This document shows positions 45,913 to 57,733 of a DNA stretch of 64,000 bases, one piece after another. The stretch's first letter is position 1; each line of letters opens with the position of its first letter. The notes beneath the pieces are model-generated. The model did not search any database, was not told the origin of the DNA, and was given only the letters and a program-made list of their open reading frames with translations. Both the position numbers and the translations under genes were made by a program. Source of the DNA: Atkinsonella hypoxylon (Eukaryota > Ascomycota > Sordariomycetes > Hypocreales > Clavicipitaceae); assembly GCA_000729835.1 (NCBI GenBank), contig JFHB01000056.1:62001-126000 (forward strand), read 5' to 3'.

Positions 45913-46742
45913 GTTGGACCCGATATATCGATTTGCTCGTTTGATTCTTTCCTTGATTCTCTTGGTTTTTTTTTTATTTTTTTTCTATATCGCAAAGCAA
46001 GGGCAAGTTCGGAGTCTTGTTCAGAAGATGTGATTCTTGTTTTCTAAAAAAAGAACGGCCAGTTCATGCACAGTAAAGTATACCCAGCACGGTGCTTTCC
46101 TTCTAGTATCTGTTTCTATTTGCCATTCTTATTTACCCCAAGGCAGGGACGCGACTTGTTTTAATTAAATCGGGTGGGACGAACTAGAGAGCAAGTAGAA
46201 CAGGCGAATTGCGCAGCAACATAAGACAGTATCGCGTCATCCAATAAGACGTAGCTCAGTTTCAAAGTGACGTGGGAAAAATCCACGTAAATCTCAAGTG
46301 CCCTAGTCTTCCGCACATTCACCTGCTAGAAGACTGCTTAGATGCGGTAGTTGTCATATATCACTGGTTGAGTGCAGGGTACGTGCCAACAGCCCAAGCA
46401 GCAGACTACAACAGAGCAAAACATACAGTATTCCAACAAGTCACTCCCAAGACCCCAATAAATCCAAAAAAAAAATAAAAAAATAAAACACCTGAAAGAC
46501 GAAACGTCAAATATGTATTGATTGATTCGCTTTACTACAAGTCATGATTGTGCGCCATATTTACTTACAGACGCAATGAGTCTTCCTATGACAGTATGGT
46601 CTATATTCTCAGAAGTTATTTGTTTGATGCAATGTTGTATTGTACTTCAATTCTGCTCTCAAATGTAGTCCTTGCCCCAAGATCGAGGTGAAAAAGGTGG
46701 ATATATGAAAAAGGAAATATTAAACTAGACTTCAAAAGCTGC
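45913..46742. other. convergent 3' flanks, nothing identified
   Basis: Contains T-rich and A-rich stretches (45964-45985, 46466-46490) suited to 3' end formation for the two converging genes. No gene seen. Confidence 0.5.
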
Positions 46743-49700
46743 CTAAAAGAATCGGCTTTTTTTCTTTGCTGCAGTTTTGTCAACGGCTGATTCGCCAAGA
46801 ATGTCGTCAAACGTCGCTCCCGATGTAGACGCGAGCTTTGTCGAAGGGGCAGGACTGATTGCTCGCGGCGGCGCCATGCCCGCAAGATTGCCCGCAAGAC
46901 TACCCATGGACAAACTCCTGAACCCAATAGGGGTACTGGGTGGACGTGAGCCAATCGGGCTGCCTCTGTCGTGGCTTCCATAGATACTCGGAGAATCCAG
47001 CGGCACCGGCTCGAGCCCCATGGCGATGCTGGATCGAGAGAAATTTCGGGATAGCTGGGCAGGCGACAAGTTGCGAGGACGCAGCGTGGATTGCGCACCG
47101 CCTGGGGGAGGCGATGGTGTGCTGGAAGCAGTGACTGATGGCGTACCGAGCGACGGCTCTGCTCCGGGGAACATGGGATGTGGTGGTTGCAACGGCGACA
47201 TAGCTGACTCGTCGGGCAGCGGCGCGTCGGCTCCGTCAAGGCCTTCCCATTGCTTCGCTGCAAGCCAGCAGTGGCTACGGTGATACGTAGCCTCGACACT
47301 GAACATGACGGCATCGGCAGAGAGCTCCACGAGACCACCTCCACCAGTGACTTCATACCACATCTTGCGTACTTGTCCATCCTCGATCCAGGGCAGGTTG
47401 CCCATGGGGGGTTCGCACAAGAAATATTCTACCCCTTCGGTGTATTTGACTCCCGGCGCATCCACCACCAACATGGGTAGCGATTGTAGGACGGCGTAGA
47501 GAAACAGCCAGTAGCCAATACGTTGGTCCACCAAGTCCTGTGGCATCTTGCCTCTGCCTTCGCGGATTTCAAATTCCTTGAACTGGTCCAGAAACGGCAG
47601 CTCGACTCTGCTCGTGTCGTAGTTATATGCCTTGTTCAGGATAAGAATCAGTTCATGCTCCTTGATGTTCTTCTCCATTCTGTTCCGGTCTTTGGTCGAC
47701 ATGCTGTCCACTGTCTCATGTATGGCCTTCATAGATGGCAATTGCGGGAGATCAAATGGAATTGGGGGCAAAACGGGCGGCTTCGACCGGTCAAATTCGG
47801 AAAGCATATTTCGGAGCGCAGACATGGTCATTTTGCTCGGGGCGTCAGAAATGGCGGGCACTTCGTCCATGACTCGGGATGTGAGATTCGTACGATCCAC
47901 CAGCAAGTCGTACAAGGCGCACATGTCTGAGTACAGCACCTTGAGAACAAGTCTATTGAGCCCGCTCTCTGCGAATGGGTTCTTCTTGCTACTGGCTTTG
48001 GGAGGCCAGCTTCCGAAGGTTGACTTATAATAGTTCAAGAGGAAGTGCCGCATCCTGCTGAATGCATTCCGCCACGTCTTGAAACGGACCTGCCTCAGTT
48101 CCGGAATCGACGTTGAATTGGCGATGCCAGCAAAAAGGGATGGGAATTCGAATTGTTCTAGGTGCTCGTTGACATTGTGCCGTCTATTGATCAGGTCCAG
48201 ATGTGCCCTCTCCAGCCTCTGGCGAGTGAGAGCCGATACTTGTTCGTACAGCGGTGATTGAAGATTCATGATGGCGGAGTACTTGCCTGCCGCATGCGCG
48301 AATGCTTCATTGTATAGTTCTACACAGCGCATACGCTCACCAAGGATAAGCGCTTCGATAGTCTTCTCGCGGCTGTGGCGGCAATCTGATAGACCTAGCT
48401 GCTCCGAGTAGAAGCCAAAGCTGAGCTCGACAGCTTCTCCAAAGTTGCTCCCATCTGGACTGGAGAATCCGAATTCCTGTAGCAGCCCAGCGATTTGGAC
48501 AAAGGCATGGAAGACGGTGGGCCGAGTCTTGGTGGCTACAAGTGGTTGTCCGGTGAGGAAGGCAAAGAGATTCCGTATGGCAATGAGCCTGTCGAGCTCC
48601 GCTTGGGCGCCGCCTTCACCAGGAGCGCTCAGGTGGGCTGACGCAGTGGGTGGAGCGGCGGGAAGATATAGACGAAGGGCATTCGGGTCGTCCTCGTCAG
48701 TTGGACCTATGACAGGTGATGTGATCCTGGTAGCATCTTGCACACTTAAATTATCGCGGCCACCAAAGCTAGTTCTTCGATCCTTTAATGCTTGTGCATC
48801 TTGCTCAGCATGAATCAGCTCACTGAAAACATACGACGTCCCGACCACAAACTCGGGAACTTTGAACGACGGGCCACATCCGGTGCCACATGGGTACAGG
48901 TAGACGTAGATATTGCCACTTTCGTTCCAGAGTTCAGGCACCTAGAATGAAACAAAAAAAAACACAATCAGCGCTTCTCGCTCTTCCAATCTTGGTCCAA
49001 GTCTTACAAAAGCAACACACTATACCTTTTCAGCATTCCTCAGGGGGGCCGTGTTGTATTCTGGCTGAGCATCCTCGGACATGACCCAGGCCTCGCATGT
49101 GGCACCTTTATTGTGATCCGCGGAATTGGAGCGAGATCGTCTCCCACCGGGAAGCCAGCTGCGGCGCAACCTGCCCCTGGTGGGACTCTGGCTTCCGATG
49201 TGCAAGGAGGCAGATCGGGCTTTAGGAACTGATTCAGGTGGAGTCAATTGTGCCTGAGCGGAGTTGGTCCTGCGACCTCTGAGCTCTGGAGCAGGTGACG
49301 GTTGGCCGGGCGTGGGCACGATGGGCGCCGCATCTGCAAGTTTGAGGTGATATACAGAGCTAATGCGTGATCGGGATTTACGTAATTTTGAACTTGTACG
49401 AGTATCAGGGTCCGTCTCAGCATCGGCGGCACTGACCCTTCTCTGTGCAGTCTGGGCATCAGGTCGTTGTTTGGCCAGCACTGCACGCTGCGACTTCGGA
49501 GACGGAGGACTGGGGGCGACAATTTCTGGTGGCTGATGCGAGGAAAAAGAAAAGGAGAATTCGGGTATTGCTGATGCGTCAGTCACGGGAACGGGCGGAG
49601 TAGCTCGCCCATGTGCTAGAGCGGCTTCGTCATCCTCTGCCTGTGAGATGGCGGGAAGATGTCGTTGTAGGCTGTCGAGGTTGATGGGCTTGGACGTCGG

Positions 49701-50333
49701 ACTGCTATCATCGACGTCGCTTTCTGACGCAGCATAATAGGGCGGCGGCGGCGGCGTGGGCGGCGGCGACATGGTGACGCCCATGGATGTCCGCAGGATG
49801 ATGGGCAGGTTGGGGTGCGAGTCTATGTGCTCAGCAGTGAGTCCGGGTATAAGGGAAGAGACGCGAGCGTTCCATGGGTTTGGTGTCTGGAAGTGAGGGT
49901 GCAGAGGAGAAGTCGGTCGGAATGAGGCCTCGCACTTTTCTCTGTTCAGAGACGGAAACGGAGCTGAGTAATAAGCGACGTAGTTGCAGCTGGAAGTGGA
50001 CGTGGAAGTGGACGTGGAAGTGGACGTAGAAGTGGACTTGATGGATGTGGCTGTGATGTTCGCTATGCCAGGTTTGCCGGACACGGCAGGCATCGGCTCG
50101 TGCCCTAGGAGCTCTTGGACCTCGACGACAGGGTTTACGAGTTTCTTGCAACGAGGCAAATACAGGCTTCCTCTTTGCCAAGAGGATTTTCTGTGCCTGT
50201 GCCGCTTTTTGGGATCGGACGACGAGTTTGCATTTGTAGTTGCATTTGTAGTTGCATCTGAATTGGATCGGAAAGAGGGAAAGGAGAGAGAAGAAGGGAG
50301 TATACTTGCTCGAAAAGACTTACTCGATGTCAT
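46743..50333 (-). CDS. conserved fungal protein, disordered N-half and conserved C-half
   Basis: Two exons, 49026-50333 and 46743-48941, with an 84-nt intron (GTATAG..TTCTAG), encode 1168 residues. The first ATG is 50333 (MTSSKSFRAS); the open frame before it lacks one. Residues 1-400 are Ser/Thr/Pro-rich, with an alternating Ser-Thr tract encoded by a 12-bp repeat and a Pro run (PPPTPPPPP). From about residue 405 a conserved block begins, CEAWVMSEDAQPEYN, then across the intron EKVPELWNESGNIYVYLYP and GCGPSFKVPEF. I recall this pattern from fungal proteins of unknown function (possibly the DUF8004 group). The rest, to about 970, is helical and well ordered. The C-terminal 200 residues are Ser/Pro-rich and end in the basic AAKKKSRFF. 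No enzymatic motif was found. Confidence 0.82.
49991..50038 (-). repeat. in-frame 12-bp coding repeat, four copies
   Basis: TGGAAGTGGACG is repeated four times on the plus strand, the last copy changed by two bases. On the minus strand it encodes alternating Ser and Thr in the disordered N-terminal region of the 1168-residue protein. Its 12-bp period keeps frame, so copy number can vary without breaking the gene. Confidence 0.85.
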
Positions 50334-53300
50334 ATCGGGCAACGTATCATATCATACATATGATGGATGATGACACAGTCCGGCCGGTGGGCAAGTCTAT
50401 CAATTAATCACACAGCGAGCTCGAAGGATGAAAAAAAAGAGTCGAGATGCAGAAGTTGGCGAAGGAAGCAAAGTCATTAAAGATTTATCAATGAGAAATT
50501 GAAAGTTTGGAAAAGCCAGGAACAGCAAGACTCGACCGCACAAGCCAGACAGACGGGGCCGCTTGAGACAACAGACAGACAAACGAGATGTGCGTGGGCG
50601 TGGGCGTAGATTTGTGGATTGGTGGACACAGGAGGGTTGGAGCGCGGGATTTCGGAATGCAATGAAACCAGGCTGGAATTAGGAACACACAGTCCAAGGG
50701 CAGATGGATGCATTGCGTATGGCTGCGTATGCATGGAGCTGGACAGCCAGGCCTCAGGACAAAGACACGATACAAATACAAGGCTGGTCGTCACTGGTCA
50801 CTGGTCACGGTCACCGGCCACTTTGTTGCATTGCCGCTTTCGCTTCCACCAGACGCTCATTGGCACGGAGTCGAAGTGTTCTGGAGTAGTACAAGACGAG
50901 ACGACACGAGAAGAGCAGAGGCTGGTGTGCCCACGTGCCTGGGACGTTTGAGCGAGCCTCGACGACGTGAGAGATGTCAGTGAGGCACGTTGAGTGAGGT
51001 TCGGTAGCACGGTCAGGGACGAGATGCCCCATGCCATGCCATACGCAGCCACATGCAGCCATACGCAGCCATACGCAGGTTCACGGTCCTTGAAATTTTG
51101 AATCCAATCTTGGGCTCTAAGGCGAGGGTCCCGGGGCTTCGCAGAGTGGAGACCCAAAGTGAGAGATGACGTTTGGCCCAGTGACAATGTCAGAAGGGGG
51201 GGTTTTGGTCTTGCTTCAGCCTCAATCGCCGGTGGACCGGACTGGTAGGGAGACACTGTATGAGAAGTTTTGTACCAAACAGTCTGGTATCAATTGATCT
51301 CTTACCATAGTAGCAAGATTCAAAACCTCTGTAGCAAAGATGTCTGGTAGGCATCCAGACAAGCGGTTGCACTTGCCTCTCAAACCTAGAGAGACACGGT
51401 GACAGCCGCAGGGACAGCCTACGGAATTCCGCACAGTGCAGCATCAATGGAACTTCAATGTTCATGCACGTAGATACCAATACCGTACATGTAATATTGA
51501 TTGTACTGTACCTACATGTAGGCGCCTGCGGCAAACCACGCCGATCAAACCAACCGGGGGCCTAATTCTCCGACCCGGCAGGCTGCTGCCAGGGGAAGAT
51601 TCAGCCGTTAGACTGTTCCCGGGGCCGCCCAACCTCAAGTCGAGCACTGTGCGAACTCGGTCATCACCATCGACATAAGCCCCCTTTATGAAACAAACAT
51701 CTTCCACTAGCAGCGAGAAGGAAGGAAGAATCCAGTGTGCTCCGCACCTTGCCCCTTTTGTTCCTCGCACTGCTCGCACAGTACTTCTGTCTGTCTTTCC
51801 TTTTTTTTTTTTTTCTCCTCGTTGGGGTATTCGGCCTGCAAATCCTAATCTACGATTTCGGCTTTCACCCTGGTCACTTTTAAACTGAGACCTTGCGAAA
51901 TCCTTGTCTGTCCAGATGACCATCTAGGCAGTTGGGTTGCATCCGTGCCGTTACGTCAGACGCGATTAAATTGAACTGGAAACGCACTAAAATTTTATAT
52001 TATCAAAGGTAGCTATACGGAGTATTTGATCATATCATTGCCAGCAAACCGGCTTCAGGCGCGACAGTTATCGAAGTTAATCCCAATGTCATGATGCTAG
52101 GAACGCAATGTGTCGCCCCCTTGGCCATGTCTATTAACGATCGGCATGATCGGTAGGGCACCACAAGGTGAGCGTGCACAAACTTGCATCATCAATAGGG
52201 AGTCTCGTTTGACGTACTAAAGAAAAGGAGTACTAACAAGCTAAGCTAAGTCTTTCCAGTTATGTCTACAATAGTAGAATGTCATGAGTCTATTACCATT
52301 TGGAACTGTCAAGTCAGGTCGCTAAGCGGGTACAGCGTCGAGTCCGTCGAGTCCGTCGTGCGTCGTGCGTCGTGCGTCGTGCGTCACGCATCCCCACGAC
52401 GACGGAAAAAAAACTTTTTAAATGCCAACAGCCCCGAGATCCGTGCCATCTCATTTGTGCCGCCCAACGTCAGCCAAGGAAGCGGCCTGACGGAACTAGA
52501 TTTTTTTCCGCCGGCACTTGAACACGAGTGCGCACTGACAAGTTTCCCCTTGCCAGGAGGTGACGGCCAAGCTTCGGCCAGTCAGGATCCGCCAGCTTTA
52601 CTATAATGACAGCAACGCAGTGGAACTGACCCGTTGTTGAATGCTATCATTCATTTCTAGTTTCTCGGAGTCCGTAAAAACAATTCCTCCGTGTAGAATG
52701 CCACGAATCCATCAGCAGTCAATCAACTCCACGTCAATCCACTATGGGGAGGGTGTACACGAAGTCCCGTGTCATAAATAGATTGAGGCTGAGCAATGAT
52801 AGCTACGTCCTATCACCCGTCTTGGCAGTACTATTGTGCACTGGCTATTTTTGTCCTGGGGTGCTGTTCTGGGTTGGGGGATATTTCCTGAATTCGCCCC
52901 ATTCATTGCATGTCTATAAGTAATTATGCCTATATGTTATTACTCTATTGATCACGCTTCGGCACCACAAGACAGTAAATATCCCTTCGGTACGGCCTAC
53001 TATCCCTATGGGTGTCCAAGACAGCGCTAGGTCACGGGACCACCCATCTTCCGATACTGTACAGTGCCTCTAAACAGCCACAATGGCTAGCTCTAAGCGC
53101 GTGTAAGTGCAACATATACGATGTACTTCTATATAACCGGAATTTACCGGTACTTCTATTAGTAACCTAGCTGCCCAACACCCGATACCACCCTACCCTG
53201 CACCACATGAGCATGACTAATCAAAGTGACTGCCACAGCCATAGGGACTCCTCCCCACTATGGCAGAATTCCAGAACCAAGTCCGGCTTCGCTTGGGAGC

Positions 53301-55358
53301 AGAGGGAATAAAAAAAAAAAAAAACCCTACGGAGCACAGCAACTACAGTCCACGTGATGCCAACTTGCCTCTTTCGGACGCCACAGTCGCACAAAAACAC
53401 CCATCCGGAGCTTCCCATGGATGTGCGACAAAGCCCAGAAAATACCGGACAATGTTGCGCGATCTGTGCAGGGTGTTTTGTTCTGCGCACATACGCCCTT
53501 CTTCCAGCTTGCTCTGGACGGCTCCATGAATCGCGAAGACGCCTGGTCTTTGCTGAAGACACAGCCATACTCCACGGAACCTGGATGAACAACAAGTTGG
53601 AAGTTGTCATGGGCTTGAAGTTGACCTTTTCCGCACGGACTTTTCCTCATCCTCACCTGTTCAAAAGGTCATGCACGCATCTCAAGGTAAAAAGGTCTGC
53701 GCTGTACCACCTATGGCTACGCCCGCCCACTAACATGAACACAAGACTGGCTCGTTCATATCGGAGGTCGGAAAGCTGAACATTGGAGAACAGCTCCGCA
53801 TTCCGTCCAGTGTTTACCGTCCAACTCTTTTCCCATCCCTAGATCGTGTTACCGGGCGTGTGGTTCTTCCAGCAGATTTTGTTCCCTCGTCGGGAAACCT
53901 CAAATAGCCAATTGATCTTGATGAACAGGGAGGGGTGCACCGGCTTTCGCACTTTGACACCCACCATAGTCGGCTGCCCAGTTAAGGGGGAACAGGGGAA
54001 GGTATATGCGCAATTATAATACCATAAGACAGTAAAATTAAGCACATTTTTTTTTATGTCAGAAAAAGTCCTTTGCGATTTTTCCATCATGCGGCCGCGA
54101 GTTATTGGCTAAGCCCTACCGCTTGCCCCCTCTTTCTGGCCCCTTGGAACGAGGAATTAATAGACGCGGGAAGCGCCAACGTGCAATGCTAGACTCGATG
54201 GGATATAGTGACGAGGCTAGTTCACGGCTATAAGCAACCGCGCTGCCTCTTTTACCTACTATCTCCCCACACATTGCCCCTTGTTCCTTGAAGCGCGCTA
54301 CCACAGGGGGCTCGTGTGGCATTTTGTTCCGTGGTATTTGTTCGATCGTGACATGTGGTCCGTATATGTGGTCCGTATATCAGGTCGGGCAACTCCCGCC
54401 TTGGTGATATTTTCGTACAGCTCCGTTTATTCACTTCCTTCTTCTTTTCTTCTTCTTGTCTTTCTTTTGCAACGTTGCCCTCTTTCTGTCATGAATGCCC
54501 ATTTCTCATCTCTCGACAAGAATCACATACACTGGGGCTAGGAAAAGGCGCCACGACTGACTGTCGATGCCGCTTACTCCTGCGATGTGAAGTTCAGTCT
54601 TTGTCTCGACTCATCACAGGACTGCAGCAGAAAGTTCACAACTTGATCTCGCCCCCCACTCTCCTCATCGGCCCAGACACAGCCAGAATGCCATTCTGCC
54701 TCCCAAGTACCATACCTGGGTCCCTGTAGCCTTTTATGACTCCGGAAACGCGGTTTGGAATGTTCATGGCCATGTAGGATATGTCAATCTGCAACCTAGA
54801 CCTCGCGGTAGCCCTTCTGCCTCCTCTAAGCTCCACGAAAACGCGAAATTCGTCGGTGTAATGCGCAGGAGACTCCATCAACGATGAGACCAAGAGCTGC
54901 AATCATACATCAAAATGACCACCAAGATCAAATCATCGCATCATGCTGCTGCAGCTTTCATTTTCATCTCGCCGGGATAACAGCTGACTGTGTCGAAATC
55001 GCGGGTCCAAGTTATCATGGTCAATTTCGGTGTGGGACACGGGTACCATTGGTCGAACGCAGTGGGTCGGATAGTCCAATCGACCAATCAAGTCCCCATC
55101 TCTCACCGAAAATGCGCAATTCGTGATGGTGTAAGTCGACGGTCGACGACAGAGCCTCCTCAAACGCCAAATTATAATCTCTCTCGTGACAGGCAGCTTT
55201 TCTGAGCCAAACAATCTTACACAGAAATACCTCGGGATCAATTGGGCATATTCGCTTTGTTGCCATCTGACAGGAACACCCCCTTCGTGTCCAATTCGTC
55301 CTAGAAGGTAGTCAAGGTCCCACTACATCCCTCGTGACTTACACGCGGAATATCAAAC
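50334..55358. other. 5-kb intergenic region, no supportable gene
   Basis: The longest gene-free stretch here. Open frames exist on both strands (53221-53779, 54636-54902, 54933-55266) but I recognise none and could not splice them into a gene. The minus-strand frames at 54636-55266 are the most protein-like. Short repeats lie at 51030-51080 (CATACGCAGC type) and 52334-52387. A T-run occurs at 51803-51815. The first kilobase should include the promoter of the minus-strand gene ending at 50333. Confidence 0.5.
52334..52387 (+). repeat. GTGCGTC tandem repeat
   Basis: GAGTCCGTC twice, then about five copies of the 7-bp unit GTGCGTC ending in GTGCGTCACGC. It is intergenic. Confidence 0.8.
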
Positions 55359-57581
55359 ATGGATGCAAGCGGAAGCATGGAGTATTCCCGACTTGGACAA
55401 GAAACCCCAAGGTACTCTTCGTCCCCAGTCAGGGATGAGGAGCTTTTCGATGAGATTTTCGATTGGGGGCTCTACTGCGAGTCCACACGGGAGCTAGAAC
55501 CTTCCCACTTCCCCGGTGGTCAAGCGCCGCAGCATCTGTCCAAACTCAAAACCCAGTTCTCTCCCACTTCTCTTGATCTTGACAGACTTGCCATCAATGA
55601 ACTTGAATCAGACCTATACAGAATGAATACTCATCTGCGGTCTGATGATGACACAGCTACCTCTGATTTCTCGGGACGTTCCCCTCCCGAACTGATCCAA
55701 GGAGGAGGCAGTTCATCTCCCTCAGACCACTCCGGATCTGTCTTCCTCGACCACACTGAAGAGCGTAACACCCCTGTCGATGTCACTCTTCGGGAATTCC
55801 AAGCCCAAGATGATGAATGGACTTATCCACAGACTGACCTGACCAAGTCTGGCGGCCGTGGATATTCTCCTCATATCCTCGTCCAAGGAGACTATGCCGG
55901 CCTTGACGCAACACAATCAGCTGGAACAAAGCGTCGTCGCTCGGTCAAAGATGTCGAGAAGAGGCCCAGACACCTTGTTGACCCTGTACAGACGGCAGAC
56001 GTCCGGAAGAGTGGGGCATGTGTGCCATGTCGAGTAACCAAGACCAGGGTAAGACACTATCATGCATCTCTCCACAGGCCAGCTCGTCACTAACCACTTG
56101 CTCTTCTCAGTGTCATGAGAGTGGTGTCTGTCCCACGTGCAGGAAGGCCTTCCCAAACCATTCGCATCTCGTCTGCACTCGCATGACGCCTGCAATGGCA
56201 TGGCCCGTCATGGCCAAGGTACCTGGTATGTAGCACTGCGCGCCGATAAGGTGCGGCCACCTGCAAGGGGTCCCGCTAGACTGACATTCTCGGTAGACTT
56301 CTGGTCCAGCTTTGCAGCGGAAGAACACTATCTGTGTAATGGTCCTCGCTTCTTCACCGGGAGTCCACGAGAGATCGCCATCCTCTTCAGTGGCAGTAAA
56401 CACTCGCCGTCCTTGTCTGCCACCGTTCAGGCATACAGATCCACTAAGAACCAGGAAGATGCTGGCAGCCCAAGAACAGCTGCTTTTCAACGGGAAAAGG
56501 TCCCCAGTCACTCCAAGCTGGAGAGATGGGTCGAGAAGCAGATTGAGCGAGAAAGTGGTCCCGAGTTTAGCCTAGTGTTGCAGAACTTCTTGCGAGTCTA
56601 CTCCAAGGAGGGCTTGAGGAAGCTCCCCAAGGTATGTAGCAGCATTTGCCAGCTGTTACCTTTTTTTTTTTTTCCTTTTTGGTACTCGTCGTTTCAGCCC
56701 GTTATCAGCACACCAGGCTAACTGAGATACAGCAAGACTTGGTGCGATCCGTCCACAAGATGAATTGCTTTTTCCGAATCTGGAAGATGCCTTCCTTCAT
56801 GTGCATTGACCCTTCCAAAAAGCTGGTGCCTCTTCCAATTTCTGTCCAAGCCCAGCTGAGAAGCATCGCCAGAAAGGCTTTAGACCGTGTGGAGCATGAC
56901 GTCTTGAAGATGTTAGATGATTGCCTCAGCCAGCAAGGTTCCCCCAAGGCGGATGAGCGCGTTGCCATCTGGGTAAGCATGTGGCAACTCATGCTCATGT
57001 ACCGCGAGCTTCTGGTTGCATACAAAACCCACCTGGGCCAGATGATGCAGGATCCTAGCTCCCCTGACGAATTCAGTACGTAATAGGACATTTAGATGGC
57101 ACGCCGCCTAATCTCCTATAGCTAACTTCTTTCAATAGTCAGCTACCAAACTCAACAGTACAGACGTTTGATCGACAACTTCTATCCTCTTCTTGCCGTG
57201 TTCTATCACTATCAATTTCGAACCAAGAAGAGCATTGAATTGTCGTTTGACTGGCTTGACAATATATCGTCGTCATACGTACCTCCCGAGGACAAGAACC
57301 AGATCCGCTACTTTGGACAACAGTTGCTGGCTTCGAGAAGAGATTTGTGTAAGCTTTCTGACACTGGATCATTTATTGCCTTGATCACCAGTCAACTGAT
57401 ACGTTTCACAGACAGTTTCCTGGAGTCTTCAGCTCAGACTGATGAGATCGATAACATGCTATGGACGTTTGTTGTAGAGCACGAGCTTAAGAAGCTCAAT
57501 GCTCGAAAGCGAAACCCTAAAGGGTCTGGTTCCAAGTCTAAAAAATCGCGACATGATGATGACGAATTGGATGACGAATGA
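55359..57581 (+). CDS. Zn2Cys6-type transcription regulator
   Basis: Six exons, 55359-56048, 56111-56225, 56297-56631, 56733-57075, 57139-57348 and 57412-57581, give 620 residues with all phases closing. Residues 1-215 are acidic and Ser-rich (possible activation region), followed by a basic patch (GTKRRRSVKDVEKRPRH). The cysteine cluster is C221-x2-C224-x6-C231-x5-C237-x2-C240-x11-C252. Intron 1 splits it exactly before C231. The first five spacings fit a fungal binuclear zinc cluster; the last spacing is longer than the usual 6-8. The rest is helical (VYSKEGLRKLPKQDLVRSV; VSMWQLMLMYRELLV), and the tail is lysine- and aspartate-rich (KSKKSRHDDDELDDE). The target genes are unknown. It is convergent with RTG2, 152 bp apart. 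Confidence 0.87.
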
Positions 57582-57733
57582 TGGGTGATGGCTTCATACA
57601 GAGCTGTGTATGCAAGCTATGTATGACAATGACGAAAGTGATGAAAAAGTGGACTTTTTTTAAAAAAAAAGAAAAAAGGATAAAAGAGCATAACGAAGTG
57701 TTCTATGACTGATGAGGATGATTTATTCTTTCA

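Noticed and set aside
46616..47380. 254-codon minus-strand frame
   Set aside because: It overlaps the 3' end of the conserved 1168-residue protein in another frame and has no family features; a shadow of Ser/Pro-rich coding sequence.
53221..53779. Opposing frames of 129-141 codons
   Set aside because: Both strands open at once, no homologous feature and no splice partner; probably chance.
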